64,000 nt of DNA from Alcaligenes sp. SDU_A2 (GTDB lineage: Bacteria > Pseudomonadota > Gammaproteobacteria > Burkholderiales > Burkholderiaceae_B). The notes beneath the pieces are model-generated. The model was given only the letters and a program-made list of their open reading frames with translations, made no database searches and was not told the DNA's origin. Positions 20,730 to 30,017 of this stretch are shown in pieces (the first letter of the stretch is position 1; each line of letters starts with the position of its first letter). Location of the stretch: assembly GCF_038237375.1 (NCBI RefSeq), contig NZ_CP151273.1, positions 2,542,001 through 2,606,000 of the forward strand. The letters run 5' to 3'. The position numbers were made by a program, and so were the translations under genes.

Positions 20730-21544
20730 GCGTTTTTTGAAGTTCGTTTGAGCGTTTTGGGTAGAACCTAAACCGATCAAACTTGTTCCCGCTTGAACCA
20801 GAACCGGATGAAACCACCTGATCCCGTACCGCTTAACTTCACAAGCTACAAAGGTAAATTTTAAGACGTCGCTAAAAACTTAACTTTGTAATCTCGTTTG
20901 CAGAATCTAGAACTTTAACATGAAAAACTTAAATCATGCAAGCTTTATTTTCTGCCGGTTGATTCAGACTTCGGTGCAGGCCATTGAGCCAAGGCGGTGA
21001 AATCGAACGAACCGCTTGCTGTACCGCTTCGGGAAAACCCTGTTCGCTGCAGCAAGAAAGAAACTATAGCACGGTTATTTTTATAAACGCAAGCATTCAG
21101 CATGACATTATTCCAGCAACGGACCACGAAAACACTAGGCATTTACCCTAAACCATTGATGCTCATAGAATAAATACAAATATTTCTAAATGAAACACCT
21201 GTATTTGATGCTTTTCCATTTGTCCCAAGCAACCTTTCCAAGACTTTTTTCATCGACTTTCATAGGAAAACGCTCTCCGCGTAGAGCCCCCCTTCTTTGG
21301 ATTGCACACTATGGTCGCCTGAGCAGCCGACATCGGCACATTTTCATCTGATTAGCCGCTTACCCGACGCCTAGCCGCATCCACCCAAGCATATAGAGGA
21401 AAGCCGACTGACCTAATCAGTAGAAATCCCACACCGGCAGCGCCCTGACTGACTGACCGACGCAACCGTCACGCTATATATAGAGGCATAGGACATTATC
21501 TTCCATATAGACATGGCACCTCACCAGACTTGGCCCTACACTAA
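20730..21544. other. Intergenic region between rRNA promoter and RNase G gene; possible distal promoter
   Basis: No convincing gene is present over about 800 bp. On the minus strand, TTGCGT (21087-21092) and TATAGT (21063-21068) lie 18 bp apart and could form a second, distal promoter reading toward the rRNA operon or driving a short RNA. A stretch around 20990-21060 with GCGGT and ACCGC elements follows it. Toward the RNase G gene the sequence becomes repetitive (CTGACTGACTGACCGACG near 21447). Confidence 0.35.
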
Positions 21545-21564
21545 GCTCAGAAGATACTCTGAGC
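21545..21564 (+). promoter_or_regulatory. Hairpin in the RNase G leader
   Basis: GCTCAGA-agatac-TCTGAGC is a perfect 7-bp stem with a six-base loop ending 9 bp before the ATG, so it overlaps the place of the ribosome-binding site. Confidence 0.5.
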
Positions 21565-21573
21565 GAAAGCAAC

Positions 21574-23037
21574 ATGCATGAAGACATACTGATCAACGTC
21601 ACCCCTTTTGAAACACGCGTCGCCCTGGTCGAGCAAGGTGCCGTGCAAGAGCTGCATATCGAACGCAGCATTCAGCGCGGCTACGTGGGGAACGTCTATC
21701 TGGGCAAGGTAGCGCGGGTGCTGCCGGGCATGCAAAGTGCCTTTATAGATATAGGCCTGGAACGAGCCGCCTTCATCCATGTTGCCGATCTGCGCCAGAA
21801 CCGGGTCGAACGCAATCACGGCAACGCCCCCACTCCCATCGAAAAACTACTGTTCGAGGGACAGTCGCTTTTGGTGCAAGTGATCAAAGACCCACTGGGC
21901 ACAAAAGGTGCGCGGGTTTCCACCCAAATCAGCATTGCCGGGCGCATGCTCGTATACTTGCCCTTTGACCCGCATATAGGCGTGTCGCAACGCATCGGCT
22001 CGGACGCCGATCGCATCGAATTGCGCGAACGCGTAGCACGTCTGATGGACAAGGACGAAAAAGGCGGGTTTATTGTCCGCACCCAAGCCGAATGCGCTAC
22101 AGACGAAGAGATTGCCGCCGACCAGTTGTATCTGCGCACCTTATGGACCCGCATCCAAGAGCGCATCCGCGAACAAGGAGCACCTTCCGTTTTGTACACC
22201 GACCTGAACCTGACGCAACGGGTTCTGCGCGATATGGTCACGCCAAATACGCAATCTATTATTGTGGATTCGCGTACTGTGGTTCAGGAAATGAAAGAAT
22301 GGGCCCAGATCTACACACCGTCTGTGCTGGAACGTATCGATCATCACAAGGGCAGTCGCCCCTTGTTCGACACCGCCCACGTGGACGAAGAGATCAAACG
22401 GGCGCTGTCGCGACGGGTCGATCTGAAATCCGGCGGTTACCTGATCATCGACCAGACCGAAGCGCTAACGACGGTCGATGTGAATACGGGTGGCTTTGTC
22501 GGTGGCCGCAATTTTGACGACACTATCTTCAAAACAAATCTGGAAGCTGCCGTCGCCTTGGCGCGCCAACTGCGTCTGCGTAATCTGGGTGGCATCATTA
22601 TCCTGGACTTTATCGACATGGATGAGCCCGCCCACCGGCAGTCGGTACTGGACGAGCTGCAAAAGGCGCTAAGCAAGGACAGAACACGCGTCACCATCAA
22701 TGGTTTCAGCCAATTGGGCCTAGTGGAGATGACGCGCAAGCGAACCCGCGACTCTCTGGCACACCAGTTGTGCGAACCCTGCCCCACCTGCCAGTCGCGC
22801 GGCTCGATCCGCACGGCGCGCACAGTCTGCTATGAAATCCTGCGCGAAGTGCTGCGCGAGGCCAAGCAGTTCAATCCCAAGGAGTTCCGCATCCTGGCGG
22901 CCCAAGAGGTCGTGGATCTGTTTCTGGAAGAAGAAAGCCAGCATCTGGCCGTGGCGGGCGACTTCATTGGCAAGCCAATCTCGCTGGAGGTTGATCCACA
23001 GCACTCCCAAGAACAGTACGACATTATTTTGCTGTAA
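21574..23037 (+). CDS. rng: Ribonuclease G
   Basis: This 487-residue protein begins with the RNase E/G S1 domain (YVGNVYLGKVARVLPGMQSA, FIDIGLERAAFIHVADL, residues 29-72). The catalytic DNase I-like part has the Mg2+-site signature DVNTGGFVGGRNFDD near residue 304, and IIILDFIDMDEPAHRQSVLD near 346. The Zn-link CEPCPTCQ (about 404-411) supports dimer formation. The length matches RNase G (about 490) and not the longer RNase E, since there is no scaffold tail. RNase G matures the 5' end of 16S rRNA and degrades mRNAs; here it lies divergent from an rRNA operon. The ATG at 21574 has only a weak GA-rich ribosome site, overlapped by a hairpin. Confidence 0.95.
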   Translation: MHEDILINVTPFETRVALVEQGAVQELHIERSIQRGYVGNVYLGKVARVLPGMQSAFIDIGLERAAFIHVADLRQNRVERNHGNAPTPIEKLLFEGQSLLVQVIKDPLGTKGARVSTQISIAGRMLVYLPFDPHIGVSQRIGSDADRIELRERVARLMDKDEKGGFIVRTQAECATDEEIAADQLYLRTLWTRIQERIREQGAPSVLYTDLNLTQRVLRDMVTPNTQSIIVDSRTVVQEMKEWAQIYTPSVLERIDHHKGSRPLFDTAHVDEEIKRALSRRVDLKSGGYLIIDQTEALTTVDVNTGGFVGGRNFDDTIFKTNLEAAVALARQLRLRNLGGIIILDFIDMDEPAHRQSVLDELQKALSKDRTRVTINGFSQLGLVEMTRKRTRDSLAHQLCEPCPTCQSRGSIRTARTVCYEILREVLREAKQFNPKEFRILAAQEVVDLFLEEESQHLAVAGDFIGKPISLEVDPQHSQEQYDIILL

Positions 23038-23054
23038 AGCCGGATGAGACGACG

Positions 23055-23080
23055 GGCCCCACCCGAGCAAGGATGGGGCC
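23055..23080. terminator. Possible hairpin between convergent genes
   Basis: GGCCCCA and TGGGGCC form a 7-bp GC stem with a 12-base loop between rng (plus) and the lipoprotein gene (minus). No T-run follows, so function is uncertain. Confidence 0.4.
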
Positions 23081-23094
23081 ATAGGTACGCCAGT

Positions 23095-23550
23095 CTATTG
23101 GGCGATAGGCGTGAAGTCGTCTTCGGGCATGACCTCTTTAGGCGCATCGTCTGGATTACAAATGCCCGGTGCGCGGATCGATGTGAAGATAGCATCAATC
23201 TGATCGCTGACTCCGGCCTGATAACTATAAACCTTGGCATCGACCCAACCTTTTTGCATCAAAGTCAAATCGATCAAGATGGTTTTATCCCAACCCGCCC
23301 CATCTACGAGCGGGTAACGCAAAGTACCGTAACTGGCCTGCCGTTCGTCCATCTTGAACACGGCTGCTTTGCCGCATTCGGCCTGATGCTTGAACAAAGC
23401 CCGCTGTATGCCGACAAAGTCAGTATTGATGCGTCGTTCGCTTTTCTGATGAACCGAGCGGCGCAGGTCGTCCTCGCGCAGCATGGCATTATCGGTAGCA
23501 CATCCGGCCAACGCAGCCAGCCCGGCCAGAATGATGAGGCTTTTCTTCAT
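23095..23550 (-). CDS. Putative lipoprotein of unknown function
   Basis: The protein has 151 residues from the ATG at 23550, preceded by AAGGAA. The N-terminus MKKSLIILAGLAALAGCA is a lipoprotein signal with lipobox LAGC, so Cys17 would be lipidated after cleavage. The next residue, Ala, is compatible with outer-membrane sorting. The mature protein has two further Cys residues (AECGKA and GICNPD) that could form a disulfide, and an acidic end. No named family was recognised. It lies downstream of msbA, with a 30-bp gap on the same strand, so it is probably co-transcribed with it. Confidence 0.75.
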   Translation of the reverse strand: MKKSLIILAGLAALAGCATDNAMLREDDLRRSVHQKSERRINTDFVGIQRALFKHQAECGKAAVFKMDERQASYGTLRYPLVDGAGWDKTILIDLTLMQKGWVDAKVYSYQAGVSDQIDAIFTSIRAPGICNPDDAPKEVMPEDDFTPIAQ

Positions 23551-23580
23551 GGTGTTCCTTGGTTTGCGACACAACGCCGC

Positions 23581-25374
23581 TTATTCGTTGAACTGAAACT
23601 GCATGCGGTACAGATTGGCATACATTCCGTCACGGGCCAGTAATTCGTCATGACGACCCTGCTCGATGATCTGCCCTTCGTCCAGCACCAAAATCTGATC
23701 GGCTTTCTGGACTGTGGACAGGCGGTGGGCAATGACCAAGGTAGTACGGCCTTTCATGAGCGTTTCCAGAGAAGCCTGTACCTGCCGCTCGGATTCGTTA
23801 TCCAATGCCGAGGTCGCTTCGTCCAGGATAAGAATAGGCGCATTTTTGATCAGCGCACGGGCAATCGCCAAGCGCTGGCGCTGGCCGCCCGACAAGGCAT
23901 TGGCATTTTCACCCACTGGCGTGTCCAGCCCCAGCGGCAATCCAGCCACGAACTCGCGCAGATTTGCCGCCTCCAAGGCGTCCCAGATGCGTTCGTCCGA
24001 AACATCCGCACCGGCACCATAGGCCACGTTCTGCCCTATCGTGCCCTCGAACAGCACCACGTCCTGACTGACCAGAGAAATCTGACTGCGCAAGCTGCGC
24101 AACTTAAGATCCTGTAAAGGAATGCCGTCCACTCGGACTTGCCCACCGGTCGGCTCGATAAAGCGAGGCAACATATTGGCCAGCGTCGTCTTGCCGCTGC
24201 CCGAACGCCCCACCAAGGCGACGGTCTGACCCGGATCGATGGAAAAACTGAGGTCGGCGACGGTATCCCGGTGGGCATCGGGAAAGCGGTGATGCACACG
24301 TTCAAACTGCACATGACCACGCACTTGGGCAGGAAATTCACGTGTGCCGATATCGCGCTCAGACTCCTGATCGACCAGACGAAATACGCTTTCGGCCGCC
24401 ACCAGCATGCGCTGCATGGTGCCGGTAATATTGGTCAGGCGTTTGATGGGATCGAAAATCTGTCCCAAAGCCGCCATGAAGGCCGCAAAGCTGCCTACGG
24501 TCAACACGCCTGAATTGGCCTGATACAAAGCCACGAAAATAACGCCAGCTACCGCAATGGCCACAAAGAATTGCGTGATGGGCGAGAGCGCCGCATCCGC
24601 CGAGGCGGCACGCATGGCAAAACGACGCAGACGTCCGTTTACATACGAAAAACGGGCGTTCTCGCGCTCGTAGCCGTCAAATAACTTAATGACACGCTGC
24701 GCATCGATAGCCTCGCCCACCACACGGGTCAGCTCGGCATTCATGTTGACCGTATCCCGGTTGATGCGGCGCAGACGGCGCGACACCAGCTTGGCCACAA
24801 ATACCGACGCCGGCATGACCAGGAACACGATGACAGTCAACTGCCAGGACATATACAGCAACACGGCCAGCATGGCCACGACAGTCAACACTTCGCGCAC
24901 GATGACGGTAACCACTTCGGTCGCCACTCCGGTCATGACACCGGCATCGACCGTAAAGCGGTTTAACAAGCGCCCCGTATCGCCGCGCTTGAATTCTTCG
25001 TCCGGCAGACTGAGCAAACGAGCAAACATGTCCCCCCGCAAAGTCAGCAGCATTTTATTAGTGACCCAGGCAAATACGTAGGTGCTGGCGTACGTCGCGA
25101 TTCCGCGCAGAAAGATCAGGCCGATCACGGCCAGGGGAATCGACCAGATATAGTGTGGCTTGGCTCCGGTGAAACCATCGTCAAGCAGCGGCTTCATGAT
25201 GACAGCCAGCACTGGCTGGGTGGCCGATGCCACCACAACCAGCAACAAGGCCACGACAACCGCCTTCCAGTAAGGCAGCAGCCGGACATAGATCCGCTTC
25301 CACAAGTCCGACTTGACCGGATCATGGCCTGCGGGCTGGATTTTTGTTTCTATGGCGTTGGACAACGAGGACAC
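23581..25374 (-). CDS. msbA: Lipid A export ATP-binding/permease protein MsbA
   Basis: This is a 597-residue half-transporter. Six membrane helices lie in about residues 30-330 (YWKAVVVALLLVVVASATQP at the first). The nucleotide-binding domain follows: Walker A GRSGSGKTT near 388, signature LSGGQRQRLAIARAL near 489, Walker B ILILDEATSALD near 512. MsbA flips lipid A-core from the inner to the outer leaflet of the inner membrane, consistent with the LPS-type genes beside it. The start is unclear: GTG at 25374 gives a full-length protein but has no ribosome site, and a TATA-like stretch lies 5 bp upstream. It diverges from a heptosyltransferase-like gene. Confidence 0.9.
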   Translation of the reverse strand: MSSLSNAIETKIQPAGHDPVKSDLWKRIYVRLLPYWKAVVVALLLVVVASATQPVLAVIMKPLLDDGFTGAKPHYIWSIPLAVIGLIFLRGIATYASTYVFAWVTNKMLLTLRGDMFARLLSLPDEEFKRGDTGRLLNRFTVDAGVMTGVATEVVTVIVREVLTVVAMLAVLLYMSWQLTVIVFLVMPASVFVAKLVSRRLRRINRDTVNMNAELTRVVGEAIDAQRVIKLFDGYERENARFSYVNGRLRRFAMRAASADAALSPITQFFVAIAVAGVIFVALYQANSGVLTVGSFAAFMAALGQIFDPIKRLTNITGTMQRMLVAAESVFRLVDQESERDIGTREFPAQVRGHVQFERVHHRFPDAHRDTVADLSFSIDPGQTVALVGRSGSGKTTLANMLPRFIEPTGGQVRVDGIPLQDLKLRSLRSQISLVSQDVVLFEGTIGQNVAYGAGADVSDERIWDALEAANLREFVAGLPLGLDTPVGENANALSGGQRQRLAIARALIKNAPILILDEATSALDNESERQVQASLETLMKGRTTLVIAHRLSTVQKADQILVLDEGQIIEQGRHDELLARDGMYANLYRMQFQFNE

Positions 25375-25464
25375 CTATATACTATGTGATTGTTTTCATT
25401 TTACCGTTCATTGCCGACCGCAGAGCGTACCCGCTCAAGATCGTATTTCCGAGCAGTCCCGTTC

Positions 25465-26427
25465 ATGCCTCAACCAAACGCTCTCTACCTGCGACTGCCC
25501 AACTGGCTGGGCGATGTCTGCATGAGCCTGCCTTGTCTGCAGGCCCTGTTGGACACCGGCTTGCCTGTGGTCGTCTGCGCCCGCCCCTGGGCCCGCGAAC
25601 TGCTGTCCGCCTACCCGCTGCATGGTTTTATTCCCATGAGCGGACACTGGCGTCGCGACGGCTGGGCGGTGCGGCGCTACCGCCGCCAAGCCGGCCATAG
25701 ACAAGCGGCCGGGGTGCTCTTGCCCGACTCCCTGACCAGCGCGCTCAGCTTCAAGCTGGCCGGTCTGCCGTCCTGCGGCTACCGGGACGATGGCCGCAGT
25801 CTGCTACTGCGCTGGCCCCTGTCTAAACCCAAAGCCTCCCTGCACGCCGTGCAATCCTGGTTCCATATTGTGCGTCAGGCACTGCTGCGCTGGCGTTTGC
25901 TTCCCGTGCCCGATGCGGCACCCACGGCACTTAACCTGAAACTGACGCCGCTGCAGCGTCAAGAAGGCGACAACAGCCTGCGCCAAGCGGCGCTGCGCGC
26001 CGGGGACTATATCCTGATCGCGCCGACGGCAACCGGTCTACATAAAGGCCGCGTCAAGGTCTGGCCACATTTCGACGCCCTGACCCGGGAACTGCAGGCC
26101 CAGGGCATGACGGTGGTCATGTGTCCGCCGCCAAACGAAATCGATGCTGCGCTGGAAAATGCTCCGACGGCCCGCTGTCTGCCTTCGTTACCGCTGGGTG
26201 CTTTTGCGCGCCTGTGCCAACAGGCACGCTGGGTCGTCTGCAACGATTCAGGCGTATCGCATATTGCCGCCGCCGTCCAGGCGCGGCAACTGACCCTATG
26301 CGGGGTTACCAATCCAGAAGACACCGGTCCCTGGTCGCCACGCGCTGTATGCCTGGGGCACGACGGCCAATGGCCCCAACAGCACGAAGTCCTGACCGCC
26401 CTGCAGTCCATCGCGGAGCCCGTATGA
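25465..26427 (+). CDS. Glycosyltransferase family 9 (LPS heptosyltransferase-like, WaaF type)
   Basis: The protein has 320 residues from the ATG at 25465. The N-terminus LYLRLPNWLGDVCMSLPCLQ is the GT9 pattern, where the 'NWLGD' segment marks WaaF/heptosyltransferase II proteins. The C-terminal donor-binding part contains IAPTATGLHKGRVKVWP and VCNDSGVSHIAAAV, another GT9 signature. Family members add heptose from ADP-heptose to the LPS inner core on the cytoplasmic face. Its stop codon overlaps the ATG of the next gene (ATGA), so the two are translationally coupled. Divergence from msbA suits a shared role in LPS assembly. Which heptose it adds cannot be told from sequence. Confidence 0.8.
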   Translation: MPQPNALYLRLPNWLGDVCMSLPCLQALLDTGLPVVVCARPWARELLSAYPLHGFIPMSGHWRRDGWAVRRYRRQAGHRQAAGVLLPDSLTSALSFKLAGLPSCGYRDDGRSLLLRWPLSKPKASLHAVQSWFHIVRQALLRWRLLPVPDAAPTALNLKLTPLQRQEGDNSLRQAALRAGDYILIAPTATGLHKGRVKVWPHFDALTRELQAQGMTVVMCPPPNEIDAALENAPTARCLPSLPLGAFARLCQQARWVVCNDSGVSHIAAAVQARQLTLCGVTNPEDTGPWSPRAVCLGHDGQWPQQHEVLTALQSIAEPV

Positions 26428-27188
26428 ATCTGTCCAGCCTACTGACCAGTTTGGTCATCCCCTTGAATCTGTTCGCGGCCCTGTTGCTGCTGGCCGTCAT
26501 TCTGTTCGTGACTCGCCATCGCAAAACGGCAGCCGCGCTGGCGCTGAGCGGCCTGCTCTGGGCTGGAGCCTGGTCCCTGCCAGCCACCAGCCTGTGGGTG
26601 GGCGGCTATTTGGAAAACATGTACCCCTATCAAAGCGCTGCGCAGGCCCCCAGGGCTGATGCCATCGTCGTTCTGGGTGGCTATACGGCCCAGAACCGCA
26701 GCAACTGGTTCCTGCCCTCCACGGCCAGTCGGACATCCGCACGTGTTGAGCGCGCCGCCGATCTTTACAAGGCCGAGCGCGCGCCCTATATCGTTCTGTC
26801 GGGCGCCGCTCTGGACGGCGGGGTCAGCGAAGCGCAGATCATGGCGCACACATTAAGCGATCTTGATGTGCCGGCCTGGGCCACATTGATGGAAAACAAT
26901 AGTCTGACCACTCAGCAAAATGGCGAATACACGGCCCGCCTGCTGGATGAAAAAGGCTTCAAACGCGTCTTGCTGGTGACCTCCGCGCTGCACATGCCGC
27001 GTGCCGTGGCCATCTTCCGCAAACAAGGGGTGGATGTCATCCCCGCCGGCGCGGCACCGCAAATCACCGTACCGGACACGCCAGAGTTTTCCCGCTGGAG
27101 ACCCAGCCTGCTGGCGCTGCAATCGAGCCGTTCCATCATCAAAGAATATGTGGGTATTTTGGTGTACTGGTCCAGAGGTTGGACATGA
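26424..27188 (+). CDS. YdcF/ElyC family protein (DUF218)
   Basis: The protein has 254 residues from the ATG at 26424, which overlaps the preceding stop. Two hydrophobic segments at the N-terminus ([17 protein letters not shown] and [19 protein letters not shown]) anchor it in the inner membrane. A DUF218 domain follows: [65 protein letters not shown]. ElyC of E. coli, with the same layout, supports peptidoglycan assembly and the use of the undecaprenyl carrier lipid; other members are uncharacterised. The position after an LPS glycosyltransferase gene fits an envelope role. Its end overlaps the next gene by an ATGA. Confidence 0.85.
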   Translation: MNLSSLLTSLVIPLNLFAALLLLAVILFVTRHRKTAAALALSGLLWAGAWSLPATSLWVGGYLENMYPYQSAAQAPRADAIVVLGGYTAQNRSNWFLPSTASRTSARVERAADLYKAERAPYIVLSGAALDGGVSEAQIMAHTLSDLDVPAWATLMENNSLTTQQNGEYTARLLDEKGFKRVLLVTSALHMPRAVAIFRKQGVDVIPAGAAPQITVPDTPEFSRWRPSLLALQSSRSIIKEYVGILVYWSRGWT

Positions 27189-27454
27189 TCTGCCGGGATA
27201 ATTGCGGAGCTTGCTGCATCGCCCCCTCCATCTCCAGCCCTATTCCAGGCATGCCACAGGGCAAACCGGCTGGCGTGCCCTGCATACAGCTTGACGAGCA
27301 TTGGCGGTGCCGTATTTTTGGTCAACCGGAACGTCCCGCCTGCTGCTCTGGGCTGCAGCCGTCTCCTGACATGTGCGGACAACAGCGCCATCAGGCTCTG
27401 CTATGGCTGACCGAATTGGAGCGGCAGACAGCTCCCTCTCGTAATAAACCATAA
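27185..27454 (+). CDS. YkgJ family cysteine cluster protein
   Basis: The protein has 89 residues from the ATG at 27185, with GAGG upstream; the ATG overlaps the preceding TGA. The N-terminus [18 protein letters not shown] holds the CxxxCGxCC-type cluster. Further Cys residues follow ([29 protein letters not shown]). This is the UPF0153/YkgJ pattern, thought to bind Zn or an Fe-S centre. The cellular role is unknown. It is the third gene of the coupled set after the GT9 and DUF218 genes. Confidence 0.82.
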   Translation: MICRDNCGACCIAPSISSPIPGMPQGKPAGVPCIQLDEHWRCRIFGQPERPACCSGLQPSPDMCGQQRHQALLWLTELERQTAPSRNKP

Positions 27455-27555
27455 AACAGCGCCCCCAAACGCGCGCAGAAGTGTCCAATTTTATGGGGAC
27501 AGCGCAAGCAGGGGGCGGCGCCCAGCTACTTAGAACACAACAAAACAAGGGTTTA

Positions 27556-28704
27556 TCAGAGCGGTGCCGAAACCACCCGACGATGCCCTTGCCGATAAGC
27601 CCGCGCCCGACGATAGACGATTTCGGTATCGGCCGCGAACTTAGACAAGGAAAACTCCTGTTCGACGCGACTGCGTGCATTGCGGCCCAGGGTTTCCAGA
27701 CAAAAACGACCGGCCAGCAACTGCTGCAGATAAGCGTGCAACGCCGGCACATCCCCCACTGGCACTACCCAGCCGTCCTGCCCGTCGCGCACATTTTCCG
27801 GCAAACCGCCCGCCGCCGACACCAAAGTGGGCAGCCCGGCGGCCATGGTTTCGCAACTGGCGTACGAAGCGGCTTCCCGATAGGACAACACAAAACCCAC
27901 ATCGCTCGCCGCCAGGACACGCCGCACATCCGCCACCAGACCAGGAAAATGCACCGAGTCCTGCATATTCAGTTCGCGCACACGCGCCATCATGTCCTGA
28001 TTAGGCGGGTCGCCCGCGACCAGCAAGCGCACACGGCTACGCAACTCGGGGGGCAGCAGGCTGACCGCTTCCACCAGCAGCAACCAACCTTTGTTAAGGT
28101 CTGTTCCGCCTATGCTGCCAAAGACCAGCGCATTGTCGGGCAGATCGCCAAAAAATGCCTGCCTGGCCTCTTGCCGCTGCGTCGCCGAAGCCGGTTGCAA
28201 ATAAGTGGTATCGATACCGTTACGCACGACAGCAATAGGAGCACGCGCATAGCCCGACTGTTGCAGTTGCTGTTCTACAAATTCGCATACGGCAATCGCG
28301 GATTGAGTTCCAAAACGCGCCCGCATGCGATGACCAAAACTATCCACCTTATTGGTATTGTGCTTGGTCCAGACAATAGCCGGTGCCTCGCGCAGCCCCA
28401 GGCTGGCAAGCATGACATGCCGGTGATCGGCACCGCCATTGCAGTGGGCAATGTCAAAACGTTCCGTTTTTAGAAAACGACGTAAATTCCGAATTTCCGG
28501 TATGGCAGAAAACACACGCGATGTATACAAGCCCGGCAGAACGCGTACGTGCGACAGTCGCGAAGCTTCACGAAACAGCCGCCCGGTCTCGGGCGCGGCC
28601 AGGGTGAATTGGCACCGTCCGGCCATTTCCCGCAACAGACTCAGGACATACGTCACGTGTCCACCGCCATTGCCATGATGGATATCGGTAATAAGTACTT
28701 TCAA
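27556..28704 (-). CDS. Glycosyltransferase family 4, LPS/surface glycan
   Basis: The best start is TTG at 28704, with GGAG 6 bp upstream; it gives the canonical GT4 opening KVLITDIHHGNGGGHVTYVL. ATG at 28740 is an in-frame alternative with no good ribosome site. The protein then has 382 residues. The GT-B C-terminal half shows FGSIGGTDLNKGWLLLVEAV and the donor-binding EX7E region as YREAASYASCETMAAGLPTL, followed by SAAGGLPENVRDGQDGWVVP. It is the last gene of a leftward glycan cluster running from dnaE. It probably adds a sugar to the LPS core or another surface glycan; the sugar is unknown. Confidence 0.82.
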   Translation of the reverse strand: MKVLITDIHHGNGGGHVTYVLSLLREMAGRCQFTLAAPETGRLFREASRLSHVRVLPGLYTSRVFSAIPEIRNLRRFLKTERFDIAHCNGGADHRHVMLASLGLREAPAIVWTKHNTNKVDSFGHRMRARFGTQSAIAVCEFVEQQLQQSGYARAPIAVVRNGIDTTYLQPASATQRQEARQAFFGDLPDNALVFGSIGGTDLNKGWLLLVEAVSLLPPELRSRVRLLVAGDPPNQDMMARVRELNMQDSVHFPGLVADVRRVLAASDVGFVLSYREAASYASCETMAAGLPTLVSAAGGLPENVRDGQDGWVVPVGDVPALHAYLQQLLAGRFCLETLGRNARSRVEQEFSLSKFAADTEIVYRRARAYRQGHRRVVSAPL

Positions 28705-28844
28705 GAATCGCTCCGCCAGCCGCCAACGAATGAACCCCATGCCGGGGTCCGTCAGGGACGCAGTGTATCTGTTTGTTCGGTCCCTGAACAATAGCTGAAC
28801 AGCGTCGAATCCGATTCAACGCGACCTAATTACAACACTGGCGA

Positions 28845-30017
28845 TCAACGACGCTGCAACACCTGCTGATAAAGCGCCTGGTAACGAGCGGCAACTGAAG
28901 GCCAACTGAACTGGGCCAACAATTGGCGGGAGTTTTCCACTAAATGACGGGCCGCAGCGGGATCTGCGCCCAAACGCTGCACTGCGTCGGCCAGCTCTGC
29001 GGCATTTTCGGGATGGGACAGCAAAACAGCGTGATGCCCAGCGCGTACATACTGGGCAAAGCCACACCAAGGGCTGGGGCTGAGCACCACGGGCAGGCCA
29101 TACGACATGGCTTCCAGCGGAGCCATGCCAAAACTGTCGTTCAGTGTGGGATGCACATAAATGTCGGCAGCCCGATAATAAGGCTCGACATTAGAGGTTT
29201 CCCCCACCAGCACCACGCGATCCTCCAGCCCTTGTCCGAGCAGTTGGCGACGCATATCGTCGCGCAGGCTGGGCTTGCCGCCTACCACCAGCAAGCGATA
29301 GTGCGAAGGCATCTGAGCCAGGGCCGCCAAAACCGTGGCCAGTCCCTTGCGGATAGGATTGCGCGCTACTAACAAACAGACAATCTGCCCCGTTTCCAAG
29401 CCCAGCGCGGCGCGTGTTTGTTCACGCTGCTGTTCCTGACCGTCGGCCTGGGGCAGCAGCACACCCGGAGCAATGACCGGATAAGGATGCACATCGCCGT
29501 AAGCCTGCTGCAACTGCTCGGCAATCAGGCCCGACACGGCCACCACTGCCTGCGAACCGGCACGCAAGCGTCGCCCTTCCAGATGCAGATACATCGCGAC
29601 CCGAGGACTGATATAAGAACCCAGTTTTTTTAGCCACGGCAACGAACGCACTCGCCAGTTATAACGTACCGGAGTGACATGAACGACTTCGACATCGCCG
29701 CACCAGCCATTCATGTGCGAATGCACAATATCAAAACCCTGGGCCGTGGCCTGAGCAGCCTTACGGGCAAAAAGCCAGCTACGCACCCAACCCGGCCAGC
29801 GTGACCAATGGCGGATTGGCACAAAAGGTAGTTTCAGATCGCAACGGCTGTCATAGTCGCGCGCGAACACCGTAATGTCATGGTGGCGGGACAGTTCGCG
29901 CATCAACTCCACCCCATACGCTTCAGCCCCGCCGAAACGGTTGCCGAAACGATCCACCACAAAGGCGATGCGCAGGCGTTGCGAGACCGGATCGGCGAAA
30001 GGGGGCGTGTCGCTCAT
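28845..30017 (-). CDS. Glycosyltransferase family 4, WaaG-like
   Basis: The protein has 390 residues from the ATG at 30017, which overlaps the stop of the upstream deacetylase gene (ATGA). The N-terminal Rossmann domain begins RIAFVVDRFGNRFGGAEAYG, the acceptor-side loop typical of WaaG-like core glucosyltransferases. The C-terminal domain shows FLLVARNPIRKG-type glycine and arginine contacts (read as LLVARNPIRKGLATVLAAL) and the GT4 EX7E stretch HPTLNDSFGMAPLEAMSYGL. It is likely to add a hexose to the inner LPS core. An exact sugar assignment is not possible from sequence. Confidence 0.84.
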   Translation of the reverse strand: MSDTPPFADPVSQRLRIAFVVDRFGNRFGGAEAYGVELMRELSRHHDITVFARDYDSRCDLKLPFVPIRHWSRWPGWVRSWLFARKAAQATAQGFDIVHSHMNGWCGDVEVVHVTPVRYNWRVRSLPWLKKLGSYISPRVAMYLHLEGRRLRAGSQAVVAVSGLIAEQLQQAYGDVHPYPVIAPGVLLPQADGQEQQREQTRAALGLETGQIVCLLVARNPIRKGLATVLAALAQMPSHYRLLVVGGKPSLRDDMRRQLLGQGLEDRVVLVGETSNVEPYYRAADIYVHPTLNDSFGMAPLEAMSYGLPVVLSPSPWCGFAQYVRAGHHAVLLSHPENAAELADAVQRLGADPAAARHLVENSRQLLAQFSWPSVAARYQALYQQVLQRR

